In this document: in pieces, positions 1 through 5,625 of the stretch | Layout of the letters: the number at the start of each line of letters is the position of its first letter | Position numbering within the stretch: the first letter of the stretch is position 1 | Assembly: GCA_028274885.1 (NCBI GenBank) | Contig: JAQCMX010000072.1 | Location: forward strand, 1-6,371 | DNA from: Haloarculaceae archaeon | GTDB lineage: Archaea; Halobacteriota; Halobacteria; Halobacteriales; Haloarculaceae | Direction of reading: 5' to 3' | Length of the DNA stretch: 6,371 nt | The notes under the pieces: generated by a model | What the model was told of the DNA's origin: nothing | The model's input: only the letters and a program-made list of their open reading frames with translations | Databases searched by the model: none | Made by a program: the position numbers and the translations under genes

Positions 1-269
1 CGACGGGGAATGTTGCGCCGGGCCTACCGCTCGACCTGCGCCTGAAGACGCAGGTATGCGCTATCGGTCTGTATCACGCCGACTACAACGCCGCCAAGAA
101 CATCGGTCTGCGGTATCTCCGTTGGAACCAAACTGACGACGACGGAGGCGCACCCCTGGGCGTGCGCTTGAACAGCGGGACGCTGAACGTGAATGGAGGC
201 TATTTTCCTGCCTCACCTGAGGCCAGAACGGGAGTCCACGCCGAATCCCACGACTGCAGTCGTGGGTAG
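1..269 (+). pseudogene. TnpB (IS200/IS605-type) C-terminal remnant, 5' end outside window
   Basis: The frame starting at base 3 is open to the TAG at 267-269. From base 75 it reads HADYNAAKNIG, then LRYLRWNQT, GVRLNSGTLNVNGGY and finally AESHDCSRG. HADYNAAKN is the C-terminal RuvC-like block of TnpB, and the tail is typical of haloarchaeal copies. TnpB is an RNA-guided nuclease encoded by IS200/IS605 and IS1341-type elements. Normally a CxxCGY zinc-ribbon half lies just before HADYN. Here the residues are QVCAIGLY, with only one Cys and no CxxC pair. The bases TGCG-CTATCGG at 57-67 would read CGYR with one extra G, so a small indel is likely. A 6-bp stem (35-40 with 49-54, 8-nt loop) lies in the same stretch. 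The family call is firm. The pseudogene call is an inference, because most of the gene is outside the window. Confidence 0.68.
247..266 (+). repeat. Perfect 20-bp palindrome at the tnpB 3' end (right-end hairpin, possible reRNA stem)
   Basis: CCCACGACTG is followed directly by its reverse complement CAGTCGTGGG. It forms the last codons of tnpB (HDCSRG) and abuts the stop codon. Its position matches the right-end hairpin that TnpA binds in IS200/IS605 elements, which is also part of the right-end (omega) RNA that guides TnpB. It could alternatively act as a transcript-end structure between this gene and the convergent aminotransferase. Confidence 0.7.
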
Positions 270-318
270 CTCAAAACCGTGACGGTCAAGCTCAGACAGA
301 ACGTCGCCGGCCTCGGCT

Positions 319-1455
319 CTAAATGAAACGCTCGATGCGGTCGAGCGCTTCCTTCAGATCGGCCAGTCCAGTCGCGTAGGAGGCACGGAGATGTCCGGCC
401 CCGCCGTCACCGAAGGCCGTTCCGGGGACCACAGCGACACGCTCTTTGTGGAGAAGCTCCTCGGCAAACTGTTCGGCATCGTCGTCCGGACAGGCCGGGA
501 ACGCATAGAACGCGCCACGGGCACGGACGCAGTCAAGCCCCATCTCCTCGAACCGTGAGAGAAGAAGCTTCCGGCGACGGTCGTACTGGCTTCGCATCTC
601 CGCAAGCGCATCCGCACACGAATCGAGCGCCTCGATACCGGCATACTGAGCGGTCGTTGGGGCCGACATCATCGTGTACTGATGGATACGGTTCATCGCC
701 TGGGCCGTCTCGGGCGGGGCAAGGGCGTACCCGAGGCGTAGTCCGGTCATCGCAAACGCCTTCGAGAAGCCGTTGATTACGACAGTCCGCTCGCGCATCC
801 CCGGGAGGGTCGCAATGGAGGTGTGCTCGTGTTCGTAGGACAACTCCGAGTATATCTCGTCGGAAAAGACCGTCAGGTCGTGTTCGCGGGCGAACTCTGC
901 AACCTCCGAAAGCTCCTCACCGGTCATGGTCGCACCCGTAGGGTTGTTCGGATAACAGTACATCAACACGTCTGCGTCCCCTGCACCGTGTGCTTCTAAC
1001 ACCTCGCGGGTGAGACGGAACTCGTCAGCCCGCCGCGTCTGTACCCGGAGTGGCTCGGCACCGGCAAAGATGGCCTTCGGGACGTAGGAAACAAACCCCG
1101 GCTGGGCAACCGCAACGGTGTCGCCGGGGTCGACGAGCGCACGGAAGGCGAGATCGATCGCCTCGCTTGCGCCTGCCGTCACCAGAATCTCCTCGTCGGG
1201 ATCGTACTCGAGGCCATAGCGGTCGTCAGCGTAGGTGGCGATTTTCGTCCGGAGTTCCCGCCGGCCGCGGTTTGCGGTGTAGGATGTTTTCCCCTGTTCG
1301 AGCGAGGTGATCGCTGCCTCGCGTGCGGCCCAGGGGGCCGAAAAGTCCGGTTCACCGACGCCCAGCGAGATGATGTCGTCCATCTCCTCGGCCAACTCGA
1401 AAAACCGGCGGATCCCCGACGGGGGAACCTGTTTGACGCGCTCGGCGGGGTTCAT
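319..1455 (-). CDS. Class I/II PLP-dependent aminotransferase (aspartate aminotransferase-like)
   Basis: This 378-residue protein is a fold-type I aminotransferase, transferring an amino group between an amino acid and a 2-oxo acid in the cytoplasm. Visible landmarks are LGVGEPDF (31-38), the PLP-site block YPNNPTG (168-174), SDEIY with Asp199 facing the PLP ring nitrogen, NGFSKAFAMTGLRLGY (228-243) with Lys232 as the Schiff-base lysine, and Arg358 in HLRASYATG as the likely substrate-carboxylate ligand. Length and motif order are complete. Its ATG overlaps the stop of the upstream Lrp gene by four bases (1452-1455), so the two are almost certainly co-transcribed and translationally coupled. 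In Halobacterium salinarum, LrpA1 controls its own gene and the aspartate transaminase gene aspB3, and this pair looks similar. The substrate cannot be fixed from sequence; alanine or aromatic amino acids remain possible. The TAG stop lies about 45 bases from the TnpB element end. Confidence 0.95.
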   Translation of the reverse strand: MNPAERVKQVPPSGIRRFFELAEEMDDIISLGVGEPDFSAPWAAREAAITSLEQGKTSYTANRGRRELRTKIATYADDRYGLEYDPDEEILVTAGASEAIDLAFRALVDPGDTVAVAQPGFVSYVPKAIFAGAEPLRVQTRRADEFRLTREVLEAHGAGDADVLMYCYPNNPTGATMTGEELSEVAEFAREHDLTVFSDEIYSELSYEHEHTSIATLPGMRERTVVINGFSKAFAMTGLRLGYALAPPETAQAMNRIHQYTMMSAPTTAQYAGIEALDSCADALAEMRSQYDRRRKLLLSRFEEMGLDCVRARGAFYAFPACPDDDAEQFAEELLHKERVAVVPGTAFGDGGAGHLRASYATGLADLKEALDRIERFI

Positions 1456-1940
1456 GGTGAGATCGAGAGCCGGTCGTCGTCCTCGCCGTCACCGAAGACG
1501 ATCCCTTGTTCCTTGTACGACTCCATGACGTAGTGGGTGACCGTCTGGGTTATCTCTGGGACCGGCGCGACCTTCTCACTGATGAACGTTGATACCCTGC
1601 TCATGGAGGCACCCTCGACTTCCATCAGAAAGTCGTAGTCACCACTGACGAGATGCAGCGACTCGACCATGGGAAACTTCGCAATACGCTCTGCGACATC
1701 GTTGTAGCTGGTCTCGCGATCGAGTGTGACATTCAGTTCGACTGCGGCGCGCACTCGCTCGTGTTCGAGTTGGTCCCAGTCGACGACCGCTTTGTACCCT
1801 CGTAAAACCTCGTCGTCCTCAAGTTCGGCGATGATCCGCTCGACTTCGACAGGATCCATATCGGTCTGACGGGCGATATCCTCGACGGACTGGCGGGCGT
1901 TTTCCCGCAACACCCCCAGCACTTCTTCGCGACTGTTCAT
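1452..1940 (-). CDS. Lrp/AsnC family transcriptional regulator
   Basis: A 162-residue regulator with the usual two-part plan. Residues about 4-50 are a winged helix-turn-helix (ENARQSVEDIARQTDMDP, then VEVERIIAELEDDEVLRGYKAVV). Residues about 64-143 form the RAM effector and oligomerisation domain, with the conserved VSGDYDFLMEVEG at about 98-110. A short acidic tail (GDGEDDDRLSISP) follows. Such proteins assemble as dimers to octamers and bind amino acids. It is the first gene of a two-gene minus-strand operon with the aminotransferase, so it most likely controls that operon and itself. Phased repeats lie 45-71 bases upstream of its ATG. The start fits a short or absent leader, with an AT-rich element (1964-1970) about 25 bases from the ATG and no Shine-Dalgarno sequence. 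The family call is secure; the effector is not known from sequence. Confidence 0.95.
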   Translation of the reverse strand: MNSREEVLGVLRENARQSVEDIARQTDMDPVEVERIIAELEDDEVLRGYKAVVDWDQLEHERVRAAVELNVTLDRETSYNDVAERIAKFPMVESLHLVSGDYDFLMEVEGASMSRVSTFISEKVAPVPEITQTVTHYVMESYKEQGIVFGDGEDDDRLSISP

Positions 1941-2228
1941 ACCTGTAATCCGCCGGAGCGAGACAAAAATGTTTGCTACTCGGGACAGTAGCTGACAGTA
2001 AAAAAACAGTAACGGTTGTTCAGGCGGGACTCACACTCGATCCGGGCTACCAGATCGGTGTTTACAAGCGCCACGGGCGTCCGACAAGGACAGCGAGGTC
2101 TGCCCGGCCAAACCCTCCGATACAGCCGTACTGGCAACGGCCGGTTCCGAGGCGGCCGGGCCACAACAAGCCCCTGAACGGTTGCCGAGAGCAACACGAG
2201 TAACCGGGTGGCGATCCGACCTATCCGT
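1941..2228. other. Intergenic region between the divergent lrp and redoxin genes
   Basis: This stretch of about 290 bases holds the lrp promoter and repeats at its left end. The remainder, 2012-2228, is GC-rich without a convincing gene. Short reading frames through it encode basic, arginine- and proline-rich peptides unlike haloarchaeal proteins. A TTTACA at 2060-2065 is the only TATA-like candidate for the redoxin gene and would imply a leader of roughly 140 bases. A small hairpin (GTTGC 2181-2185 with GCAAC 2191-2195) lies just before the redoxin start. No tRNA or known RNA is recognised. Confidence 0.5.
1964..2011 (-). promoter_or_regulatory. Promoter and putative operator of the lrp-aminotransferase operon
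   Basis: Reading towards lrp, three copies of TACTGT occur at 2006-2011, 1995-2000 and 1985-1990. They are spaced 11 and 10 bp apart, so they lie on one face of the helix. An inverted repeat, GCTACT (1975-1980) and AGTAGC (1987-1992) with a 6-bp gap, overlaps the copy nearest the gene. Just downstream, ATTTTTG at 1964-1970 is a weak TATA-like element placed correctly for a start at or just before the ATG. The layout suits an Lrp dimer array next to a basal promoter, but that assignment is an inference. Confidence 0.5.
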
Positions 2229-2846
2229 ATGGTCACACTTGAATCCACCGACGTTCTCAAACGCGGCGACCGGGCGCCGTCGTTCGCACTGCCGGGAACG
2301 GACGGCAAAACCCACAGGCTGGAGACGTTTGACGGGTACGAGGCGCTGTTGCTGGTGTTTACCTGCAACCATTGCCCGTACGCGAAAGCGAAGTTCGAGG
2401 AGATGAACCGCCTCACCGCGGAGTACGACGAGGTCGGGGTGGTCGGTATCAACCCCAACGACGAGACGGAGTACCCCGAGGACGACCTGGAAACAATGGT
2501 CGAGCGCGTCGAAGACGGGCTAATCCAGTGGGACGCGTACCTCCGTGACGGGTCACAGGAGGTGGCCACGGCTTACGGGGCCATGTGTACACCGGATCCG
2601 TTCCTGTTCGAACACACCGGACGCGAGAACGCGGTGCTTGACACGGACGATGAGCGCTTCCGACTCGTCTACCACGGCCGACTCGACGACGCGTCAGATC
2701 CGAACACCGAACCCGAAACGCGCGAGATGAAAACACACATCGATACCTTGCTGTCCGGGGGGCGCGTCCCCGAGGAGTTCAGACCGTCCCGCGGGTGCTC
2801 GATCAAGTGGCGCCAGGGCAACGAGCCCGCGTACCGGAACAGCTGA
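2229..2846 (+). CDS. Thioredoxin-fold redoxin (peroxiredoxin-like, AhpC/TSA-related)
   Basis: A 205-residue cytoplasmic protein of the peroxiredoxin-like redoxin family. The N-terminal part reads GDRAPSFALPGTDGKTHRL (13-31), followed by LLLVFTCNHCPYAKAKF, which places a CxxC redox pair at Cys46 and Cys49. INPND (74-78), the DGSQEVATAYGAMCTPDPFLF strand with its cis-proline-type TPDPF (about 107-127), and LVYHGRLDD complete the fold. The ending GCSIKW (189-194) is characteristic of this subfamily and adds Cys190; Cys120 is also conserved. The likely role is thiol-disulfide exchange or peroxide reduction; the partner is unknown. I chose the ATG at 2229 over an in-frame GTG at 2208 because homologues usually begin with a short MVTLES-like lead. 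No signal peptide is present. The stop is one base before the btpA start, indicating one transcript. Confidence 0.88.
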   Translation: MVTLESTDVLKRGDRAPSFALPGTDGKTHRLETFDGYEALLLVFTCNHCPYAKAKFEEMNRLTAEYDEVGVVGINPNDETEYPEDDLETMVERVEDGLIQWDAYLRDGSQEVATAYGAMCTPDPFLFEHTGRENAVLDTDDERFRLVYHGRLDDASDPNTEPETREMKTHIDTLLSGGRVPEEFRPSRGCSIKWRQGNEPAYRNS

Positions 2847-2847
2847 C

Positions 2848-3408
2848 ATGGACCTGTCCGGGACCTTCGGAACCGACTCGCCGCTCATCGGTATGGTCCA
2901 TTTGGCACCACTGCCGGGCGCGCCCCGGTACGACGGGTCGCGACAGACGATCCGAGGGGAGGCGTTTACCGACGCACTGACGCTCGTGGAAGGTGGGTTC
3001 GACGGTCTCCTCGTCGAGAACTACGGGGACACACCGTACTACCCGGAGGAGGTGCCGGCACACGTGGTCGCAAAACTGGCCGCAACAGCCAGGGAACTCG
3101 CGGTAGCGACCGACGTCCCCCTCGGGATCAAGTCCTGCGAAACGACGCAGAAGCGGCGCTGTCGATTGCCACGGCTGCTGGTGGCTCGTTCGTCCGCGTG
3201 AACGGCCACCTGAGCCCGCGAGACCGATCAGGGGCGCATCGAGGGACAGGCACACGAGACGCGGGTCGCCGAGACCATCGAACGAGGGCTGGCAGATGGG
3301 ATCGTCGGGACCGCACTCAAAGAAGATGCGAAGACGTCCAATCCGGTCGCAAAACAGCGAGCCAGGGAACTGGTAGGTGTCGTGAAAGGGGAAGACGCGG
3401 GCGAATAG
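2848..3408 (+). pseudogene. btpA: BtpA/SgcQ family gene, broken by frameshifts and internal deletions
   Basis: The first 94 codons are a good BtpA N-terminus (a TIM-barrel family named for photosystem I biogenesis in cyanobacteria; archaeal role unknown): SPLIGMVHLAPLPGAPRY, GGFDGLLVENYGDTPYY and ATDVPLGI. At about 3130 one base is missing: AAGTCCTGC should be AACGTCCTGC, giving GINVLRND. The next stretch, LRNDAEAALSIATAAGGSFVRVNGHL, is in another frame, and the original frame meets a TGA at 3199-3201. At about 3211-3213 a second change, probably loss of two G, restores the first frame: ARETDQGRIEGQAHET, then AETIERGLADG joined directly to IVGTALKEDAKTSNPV, ending at TAG 3406-3408. About 187 codons remain against roughly 260-280 in the family, so two in-frame pieces of the barrel appear to be missing, near 3260-3270 and 3295-3302. 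A working product is unlikely. Only a 117-residue N-terminal peptide would be translated. Confidence 0.85.
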
Positions 3409-3495
3409 AATGCAGCGGACAACAGGGCATGTGGGGACAGATCCGGAGCGACACCGGAAGGAACTGCCAGCGGGGGTACCGGCCCTTAGTTGGGG

Positions 3496-4419
3496 TCACA
3501 CATCCGTGGCACGAACGAGTTCGATCGTTCGTTCGGCGGCGTCCGTGGCTGTCTCTCCGAACACGTAGGTGACGGGTTCGATGCCGAAATCACCCTGGTG
3601 GTAGAGAATCTGGGGCAGTTCACCGCGCTGGGCGAACAGTTCCTGCAGGCGTGTGGACCGATCCTCGTATGCTGCATCGAACCTGAGCGGTTCGTACCCG
3701 CGCTCGCGGGCGCAGTCGAGCAACTCCTCGGATGTGGCGACGTTGAGCGCGCCCCGCACGTCGGGAGCGAACCCGTTTGCAGCAAGTATCACCTCGGCGA
3801 CCCGGCGTGAGGCACCGAACTCCGGATCTGCCGGGACCAGCACACGCGAACCGACCGCCTGGAGTCGTCCCGGCACCGCTGCCACGTCTGTCTCGTCGGT
3901 CGCCGCAGGGACGGCAGTCCCGACGTTGGTCCCGACGTTGGGGATGTGAGCCGCCATCCCCGGAGCGGTTGCCAGCCGGCGTGACGCGCGCCTGACCGTG
4001 GCCAACGCCTGCCGTTCCTGTGCCACGGCGTCGTCGGCCCCGCGGACACAGAGGTCACAACCCAGCCCGTCCAGTACCGGCATCTCCTCCTCGTGGACGG
4101 CACAGATCGGACCGCGGTCCTCGAACTCCCGCACGACCGCCAGCAACTCGCCGAGTGCCTCGTACCCGTCTATCGACCCCGTTGCGAATCCATCGGCGAT
4201 CGTGTCTACAGTTGCCCGAAGTCGGTCGTCCTCTGCGAACCGGTCTTCCACGGTCGCGTCCCCACGGAGGTACTGACTGACCGCAGCCTGACTCACCCCA
4301 AGCGCGTCCGCGATTTCCTGTTGTGTGAGGCCTCGGTCGGCCATCTCGACTGCAAGCAGTGCCCGTACTGTCGGCAGGAATCGTTCGACGACGATCTCAC
4401 TCGGAAACCGAAGCGACAT
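3496..4419 (-). CDS. thiR: ThiR-type thiamine regulator (HTH plus ThiN domain)
   Basis: A 307-residue DNA-binding regulator. Residues about 15-55 form a helix-turn-helix (GLTQQEIADALGVSQAAVSQYL at 30-51). A linker region carries Cys106-x2-His109 and Cys121-x2-Cys124 (GPICAVH and GCDLC), a possible metal site. Residues about 150-307 are a ThiN domain, with IPNVGTNV (159-166), VPADPEFGASRRVAEVILA (195-213), and LYHQGDFGIEPVTYVFG (272-288). ThiN occurs as a thiamine-phosphate synthase in ThiDN fusions and as the ligand-sensing half of archaeal regulators; ThiR of Haloferax volcanii represses thiamine genes. Divergence from thi4 supports the same job here. Alternative annotations such as 'thiamine-phosphate synthase family protein' reflect only the ThiN half. 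The transcript is probably near leaderless: CTTAAG at 4443-4448 is the only TATA-like site at the right distance. Confidence 0.87.
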   Translation of the reverse strand: MSLRFPSEIVVERFLPTVRALLAVEMADRGLTQQEIADALGVSQAAVSQYLRGDATVEDRFAEDDRLRATVDTIADGFATGSIDGYEALGELLAVVREFEDRGPICAVHEEEMPVLDGLGCDLCVRGADDAVAQERQALATVRRASRRLATAPGMAAHIPNVGTNVGTAVPAATDETDVAAVPGRLQAVGSRVLVPADPEFGASRRVAEVILAANGFAPDVRGALNVATSEELLDCARERGYEPLRFDAAYEDRSTRLQELFAQRGELPQILYHQGDFGIEPVTYVFGETATDAAERTIELVRATDV

Positions 4420-4580
4420 ACCCGGAATTTGGCTGGCCCCGGCTTAAGTCCACCGTGGCCGCCAACACCGCCCTACTCGTCACCAGAGCTCCTGGGGGCC
4501 GAACCTCGAAAATACCACCAACTTATACAGATCAATTATAACGAAAGCGGTAAGACCACTGGATGCTAATAGCCGGTGGT
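4420..4580. promoter_or_regulatory. Divergent thiR/thi4 control region with candidate operator
   Basis: This 161-bp region separates the two start codons. For thi4, TTATAA (4536-4541) is a good TATA box and predicts a transcript start near 4563-4568. A second AT-rich hexamer, TTATAC (4523-4528), lies upstream. Together they form an inverted repeat, TTATA (4523-4527), 9 bp, TATAA (4537-4541), overlapping the TATA box, where a repressor could block transcription. For thiR, CTTAAG (4443-4448) suits a start at about 4420. The thi4-proximal part is markedly AT-rich against its surroundings. Assigning the repeat as the ThiR operator is an inference. I see no TPP riboswitch. Confidence 0.55.
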
Positions 4581-5513
4581 ATGAGCCAAGATAGCTTCGA
4601 TCAGTTCAGCGAGGTCGGCGAGGCGGAAGTGACGCGTGCAATCGGACAGGAGTGGACCGAGGAGTTCATGAACTTCTCGGATTCGGACGTCATCATCGTC
4701 GGTGGCGGGCCGTCAGGGCTGATGGCAGGGAAGGAGTTGGCAGAGCGTGGCGTGCAGACGATGATCGTCGAGAAGAACAACTATCTCGGCGGAGGGTTCT
4801 GGCTCGGTGGCTTCCTCATGAACAAGGTCACGGTTCGGGATCCTGCCGAACAGGTACTCGAGGACCTGGCAGTCGACTACAAGCGAGCACAGGACAGCGA
4901 CGGGCTGTACGTGGCAAACGGTCCCGAAGCCTGTTCCGGGCTGATCAAGGCAGCCTGTGATGCCGGGGCGAAGATGCAAAATATGACCGAGTTTACCGAC
5001 ATCGTCATCCGGGAAGACCACCGCGTCGGCGGCATCGTGATGAACTGGACGCCCGTCCACGCGCTCCCGCGTGAGATCACCTGTGTCGACCCGATTGCGG
5101 TCGAAGGCAGTCTCGTCATCGACGCCTCGGGGCACGACGCGGTCGCAGTGACGAAACTCCACGAACGCGGTGTGCTCGACGCACCAGGGATCGGACACGC
5201 CGAGGAGCACAACACCGGAATGGATCAGACAAACAGCGACCAGTACGGTGCGCCCGGTCACGACTCCCCGGGCCACGATTCGATGTGGGTCGGCGAAAGC
5301 GAGGATGCTGTCGTCGAACACACGGGCCTGGCCCACGACGGACTCGTCGTGACCGGTATGGCCACGGCAACCACGTACGGTCTGCCACGGATGGGACCGA
5401 CCTTCGGTGCGATGTTGCTCTCCGGAAAGCGCGCCGCACAGACCGCAATCGACGAACTCGGTGTTGACGCCGATCCGGTTAATATGACGACCCGAGCACC
5501 GGCTGACGATTGA
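4581..5513 (+). CDS. thi4: Thiamine thiazole synthase Thi4 (ADP-thiazole synthase), Cys sulfur-donor type
   Basis: A 310-residue enzyme that builds the thiazole moiety of thiamine (ADT) from NAD, glycine and sulfur, with iron. The nucleotide-binding Rossmann motif is DVIIVGGGPSGLMAGKEL (36-53), followed by VEKNNYLGGGFWLGG (63-77). MNWTPVHALPREITCVDP (154-171) contains Cys168 (codon 5082-5084), which aligns with the cysteine of yeast Thi4 that gives up its sulfur; sulfide-using methanogen enzymes have His there. LPRMGPTFGAMLLSGKRAA (268-286) is the conserved C-terminal block. A histidine-rich loop, GAPGHDSPGHDSMWV (223-237), seems usual for haloarchaeal copies. I chose the ATG at 4581 because homologues begin MS..FDQFS; an in-frame ATG at 4563 would add six residues and coincides with the predicted transcript start, so a leaderless longer form cannot be excluded. 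GGTGGT abuts the ATG and is too close to be a normal Shine-Dalgarno site. Confidence 0.95.
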   Translation: MSQDSFDQFSEVGEAEVTRAIGQEWTEEFMNFSDSDVIIVGGGPSGLMAGKELAERGVQTMIVEKNNYLGGGFWLGGFLMNKVTVRDPAEQVLEDLAVDYKRAQDSDGLYVANGPEACSGLIKAACDAGAKMQNMTEFTDIVIREDHRVGGIVMNWTPVHALPREITCVDPIAVEGSLVIDASGHDAVAVTKLHERGVLDAPGIGHAEEHNTGMDQTNSDQYGAPGHDSPGHDSMWVGESEDAVVEHTGLAHDGLVVTGMATATTYGLPRMGPTFGAMLLSGKRAAQTAIDELGVDADPVNMTTRAPADD

Positions 5514-5625
5514 AACTGGGAGGTCGTCGGAACGGCTTCCCTACGGCCACCTGCGGTTGTGTCCGGTTGCGGGGTCGACCCGACAGAGAGACCCACGGTT
5601 TCACCACAAACAAGAGAGACAAGAT
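5514..5625. other. Intergenic spacer after thi4
   Basis: A 112-base spacer. A small 4-bp hairpin (GGAA 5529-5532 with TTCC 5537-5540) follows the thi4 stop without a T-run, so it is weak evidence for termination. A 10-bp palindrome, GGGTCGACCC, lies at 5572-5581. No clear TATA box for the downstream gene is seen; a purine-rich GAGAGA (5614-5619) precedes its ATG. Read-through from thi4 is possible. Confidence 0.35.

Larger units (their letters stand above)
1..274 (+). mobile_element. Right-end portion of an IS200/IS605 or IS1341-type element
   Basis: The tnpB 3' end plus the subterminal palindrome at 247-266, followed by GTAGCTCAA, looks like the right end of such an element. These elements have no terminal inverted repeats and instead use subterminal hairpins recognised by TnpA. 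The exact boundary, placed here after TCAA at 271-274, is a guess. No tnpA and no left end are visible, so it is unknown whether a full element lies upstream or only this fragment remains. Confidence 0.5.

Noticed and set aside
2011..2184. AACGGTTG repeated at 2011 and 2177, and GTTCAGG/CCTGAAC as a long-range inverted repeat
   Set aside because: Repeats of 7-8 bases are expected by chance in a GC-rich gap of this size, and the spacing suggests no known structure.
1973..2569. Several open frames across the lrp-redoxin gap on both strands
   Set aside because: Their products are basic, Arg/Pro/Ser-rich and show no recognisable motif. They overlap the redoxin gene or regulatory DNA, unlike the acidic haloarchaeal proteins around them.
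3409..3495. Hairpin TCCGG/CCGGA (3442-3446 and 3454-3458) as a bidirectional terminator between btpA and thiR
   Set aside because: The stem is only 5 bp and no T-run follows on either strand, so it cannot be distinguished from background.
4093..4569. Plus-strand frame of 158 codons opposite the thiR start and promoter
   Set aside because: It overlaps the HTH-coding part of thiR antisense and the divergent promoter, and has no recognisable domain.
4420..4580. TPP riboswitch upstream of thi4
   Set aside because: The predicted leader is shorter than about 20 bases, too small for a riboswitch, and control by ThiR explains the arrangement.
4713..5336. Minus-strand frame of 207 codons inside thi4
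   Set aside because: It lies entirely opposite a clear thi4 and has no motif of its own; it is a mirror of the codon bias.
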